Part shown: positions 63,340 to 64,000 of the stretch, piece by piece
How positions within the stretch are numbered: position 1 is the first letter of the stretch
Layout of the letters: each line of letters opens with the position of its first letter
Source: Methylophaga sp. 42_25_T18
Lineage (GTDB): Bacteria > Pseudomonadota > Gammaproteobacteria > Nitrosococcales > Methylophagaceae
DNA length: 64,000 nucleotides
Assembly (NCBI GenBank): GCA_002163085.1
Contig: MAAJ01000006.1
Span: forward strand, 248,001-312,000
Reading direction: 5' to 3'
Position numbers and translations under genes: made by a program
Notes under the pieces: generated by a model
Told to the model about the DNA's origin: nothing
Databases searched by the model: none
What the model saw: only the letters and a program-made list of their open reading frames with translations

Positions 63340-64000
63340 CGCCCATTTGTTTATTTATATGGCGTAACCACTGACCTGCTTGATTACGTTCATTCTCATA
63401 ATTTACCGCTTGGGTGAACATGGTTTTAGCTGCTGCTAGATCATCTAGATAAAAATAAGCCATGCCCAATAATAAACTAGCTGTGCCTTTTTTATCACCT
63501 GCTAATTTTTGCAAACCACGTGTTAAGGGTTGCACCGCCTGCTTCCATTGCTCTAGGCCTATCAAAACGCGGCCATATTTAAAATCAGACTCACCACTGT
63601 CATCAAGTTCGGCTGCTTGTTGCAAAACCATCACCGCCTTTTCTGTTTCTCGTGCGGCCAACCAACTGTCGGCCAAGCGGGTAAGATTATCAAAATCAGC
63701 AGGAATAATGCCTTTTTCTAATGCCCCATTTAGTAAATGAGCAGCTTTATATGGAATATGTAAATAGCGATACATATCAGCCAAGCTAATCAAGGTTTTA
63801 CCGTTACCCAGCTCTAAACGTTGTGACAACATACGAACAGCCAAAGCAGTAAATTCTTTCTTCTGTTGCAGGTAAAGCGCCGTCAGTTGATCCCAGTAAT
63901 TTTTCTGATACGGATACAAGGTAATCAAGGTTTCTAGAACCTTGATCGCAGACTTATATTGCTTTAATTCCAAGTGCGCAGATAACAATAGTTGATACCA
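63323..64000 (-). CDS. Tetratricopeptide repeat protein, C-terminal part
   Basis: The frame is open to the window edge, so the N-terminus is missing. The visible 220-odd residues are helix-turn-helix TPR-like repeats (AIKVLETLITLYPYQKNYWD, KAVMVLQQAAELDDSGESDF, AAKTMFTQAVNYENERNQAG). Such proteins form protein-protein scaffolds. An upstream partner is outside the window. It overlaps the aldolase by 17 bases, so both are likely one transcript leading to ovoA. Confidence 0.8.
   Translation of the reverse strand, partial: WYQLLLSAHLELKQYKSAIKVLETLITLYPYQKNYWDQLTALYLQQKKEFTALAVRMLSQRLELGNGKTLISLADMYRYLHIPYKAAHLLNGALEKGIIPADFDNLTRLADSWLAARETEKAVMVLQQAAELDDSGESDFKYGRVLIGLEQWKQAVQPLTRGLQKLAGDKKGTASLLLGMAYFYLDDLAAAKTMFTQAVNYENERNQAGQWLRHINKQMGDADAA

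Noticed and set aside
1..64000. CRISPR arrays, tRNA or rRNA genes, prophage
   Set aside because: No spaced direct repeats, no cloverleaf-like sequences, no phage structural genes were seen on reading the window.

Overview
The window is a gene-dense (about 90% coding), AT-leaning stretch of a gammaproteobacterial chromosome. It keeps conserved gammaproteobacterial blocks: bioBFHCD; ubiC-ubiA and gmk-rpoZ-spoT-ridA-recG; yicC/rph-rdgB-hemW; alaC-hom-thrC; surE-pcm-yqaA-nlpD followed by prfB-lysS; and parE-parC. Two separate formate dehydrogenase loci close together point to a C1-oxidising, probably marine methylotroph such as Methylophaga. That genus is an inference from gene content; no rRNA or methanol dehydrogenase gene is present to confirm it.

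Layout. 1-2772 (+): the end of a PhoH-type ATPase, a PilZ protein, a glutathione transferase-like protein and a DUF6445 protein. 2781-8229 (-): two small envelope proteins, then the biotin operon. 8267-10519 (+): comF, a diguanylate cyclase and a small K+ channel-like protein. 10546-19932 (-): a nuclease, a di-iron ODP-type sensor paired with a methyl-accepting-like signalling protein, ubiquinone genes, recG, ridA, spoT, rpoZ, gmk. 20187-26685 is mostly (+): a VPLPA-CTERM surface protein behind a consensus CRP box, RNase PH, rdgB, hemW and small genes. 26693-41937 (-) apart from an HDOD gene: threonine/alanine metabolism, lysS, prfB with its programmed frameshift, nlpD-yqaA-pcm-surE, and a soluble NAD-dependent formate dehydrogenase. 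42606-44586 (+): a two-gene aerotaxis receptor. 44595-52787 (-): a membrane-bound, Tat-exported formate dehydrogenase with its maturation genes, including a 59-residue lipoprotein gene. 52909-53336: a palindromic MITE-like repeat. 53415-64000 (-): a small membrane protein, parC, parE, a DUF2582 regulator, a rhomboid protease, a PLP lyase, ovoA, a class II aldolase and a truncated TPR gene.

How the parts work together. The cytoplasmic formate dehydrogenase (alpha plus a fused beta/gamma subunit) would pass formate electrons to NAD. The membrane one would pass them through cytochrome b to quinone. Between the two lie a soluble Aer-like PAS protein and a membrane chemoreceptor with a C-terminal zinc-binding CZB domain, which looks like the E. 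coli Aer receptor split in two. ovoA and the adjacent MalY/PatB-type PLP enzyme form a plausible ovothiol pathway (OvoA plus an OvoB-type sulfoxide lyase).

The most interesting signal is in the 70-base ovoA-PLP lyase gap. On the transcribed strand it is packed with four consecutive hairpins. Three of them expose GGA in the loop, and the last matches the CsrA/RsmA binding consensus at 11 of 12 positions while holding the lyase ribosome binding site in its loop. This predicts post-transcriptional control of the second ovothiol step. No tRNA, rRNA, CRISPR array, prophage or complete insertion sequence was seen.
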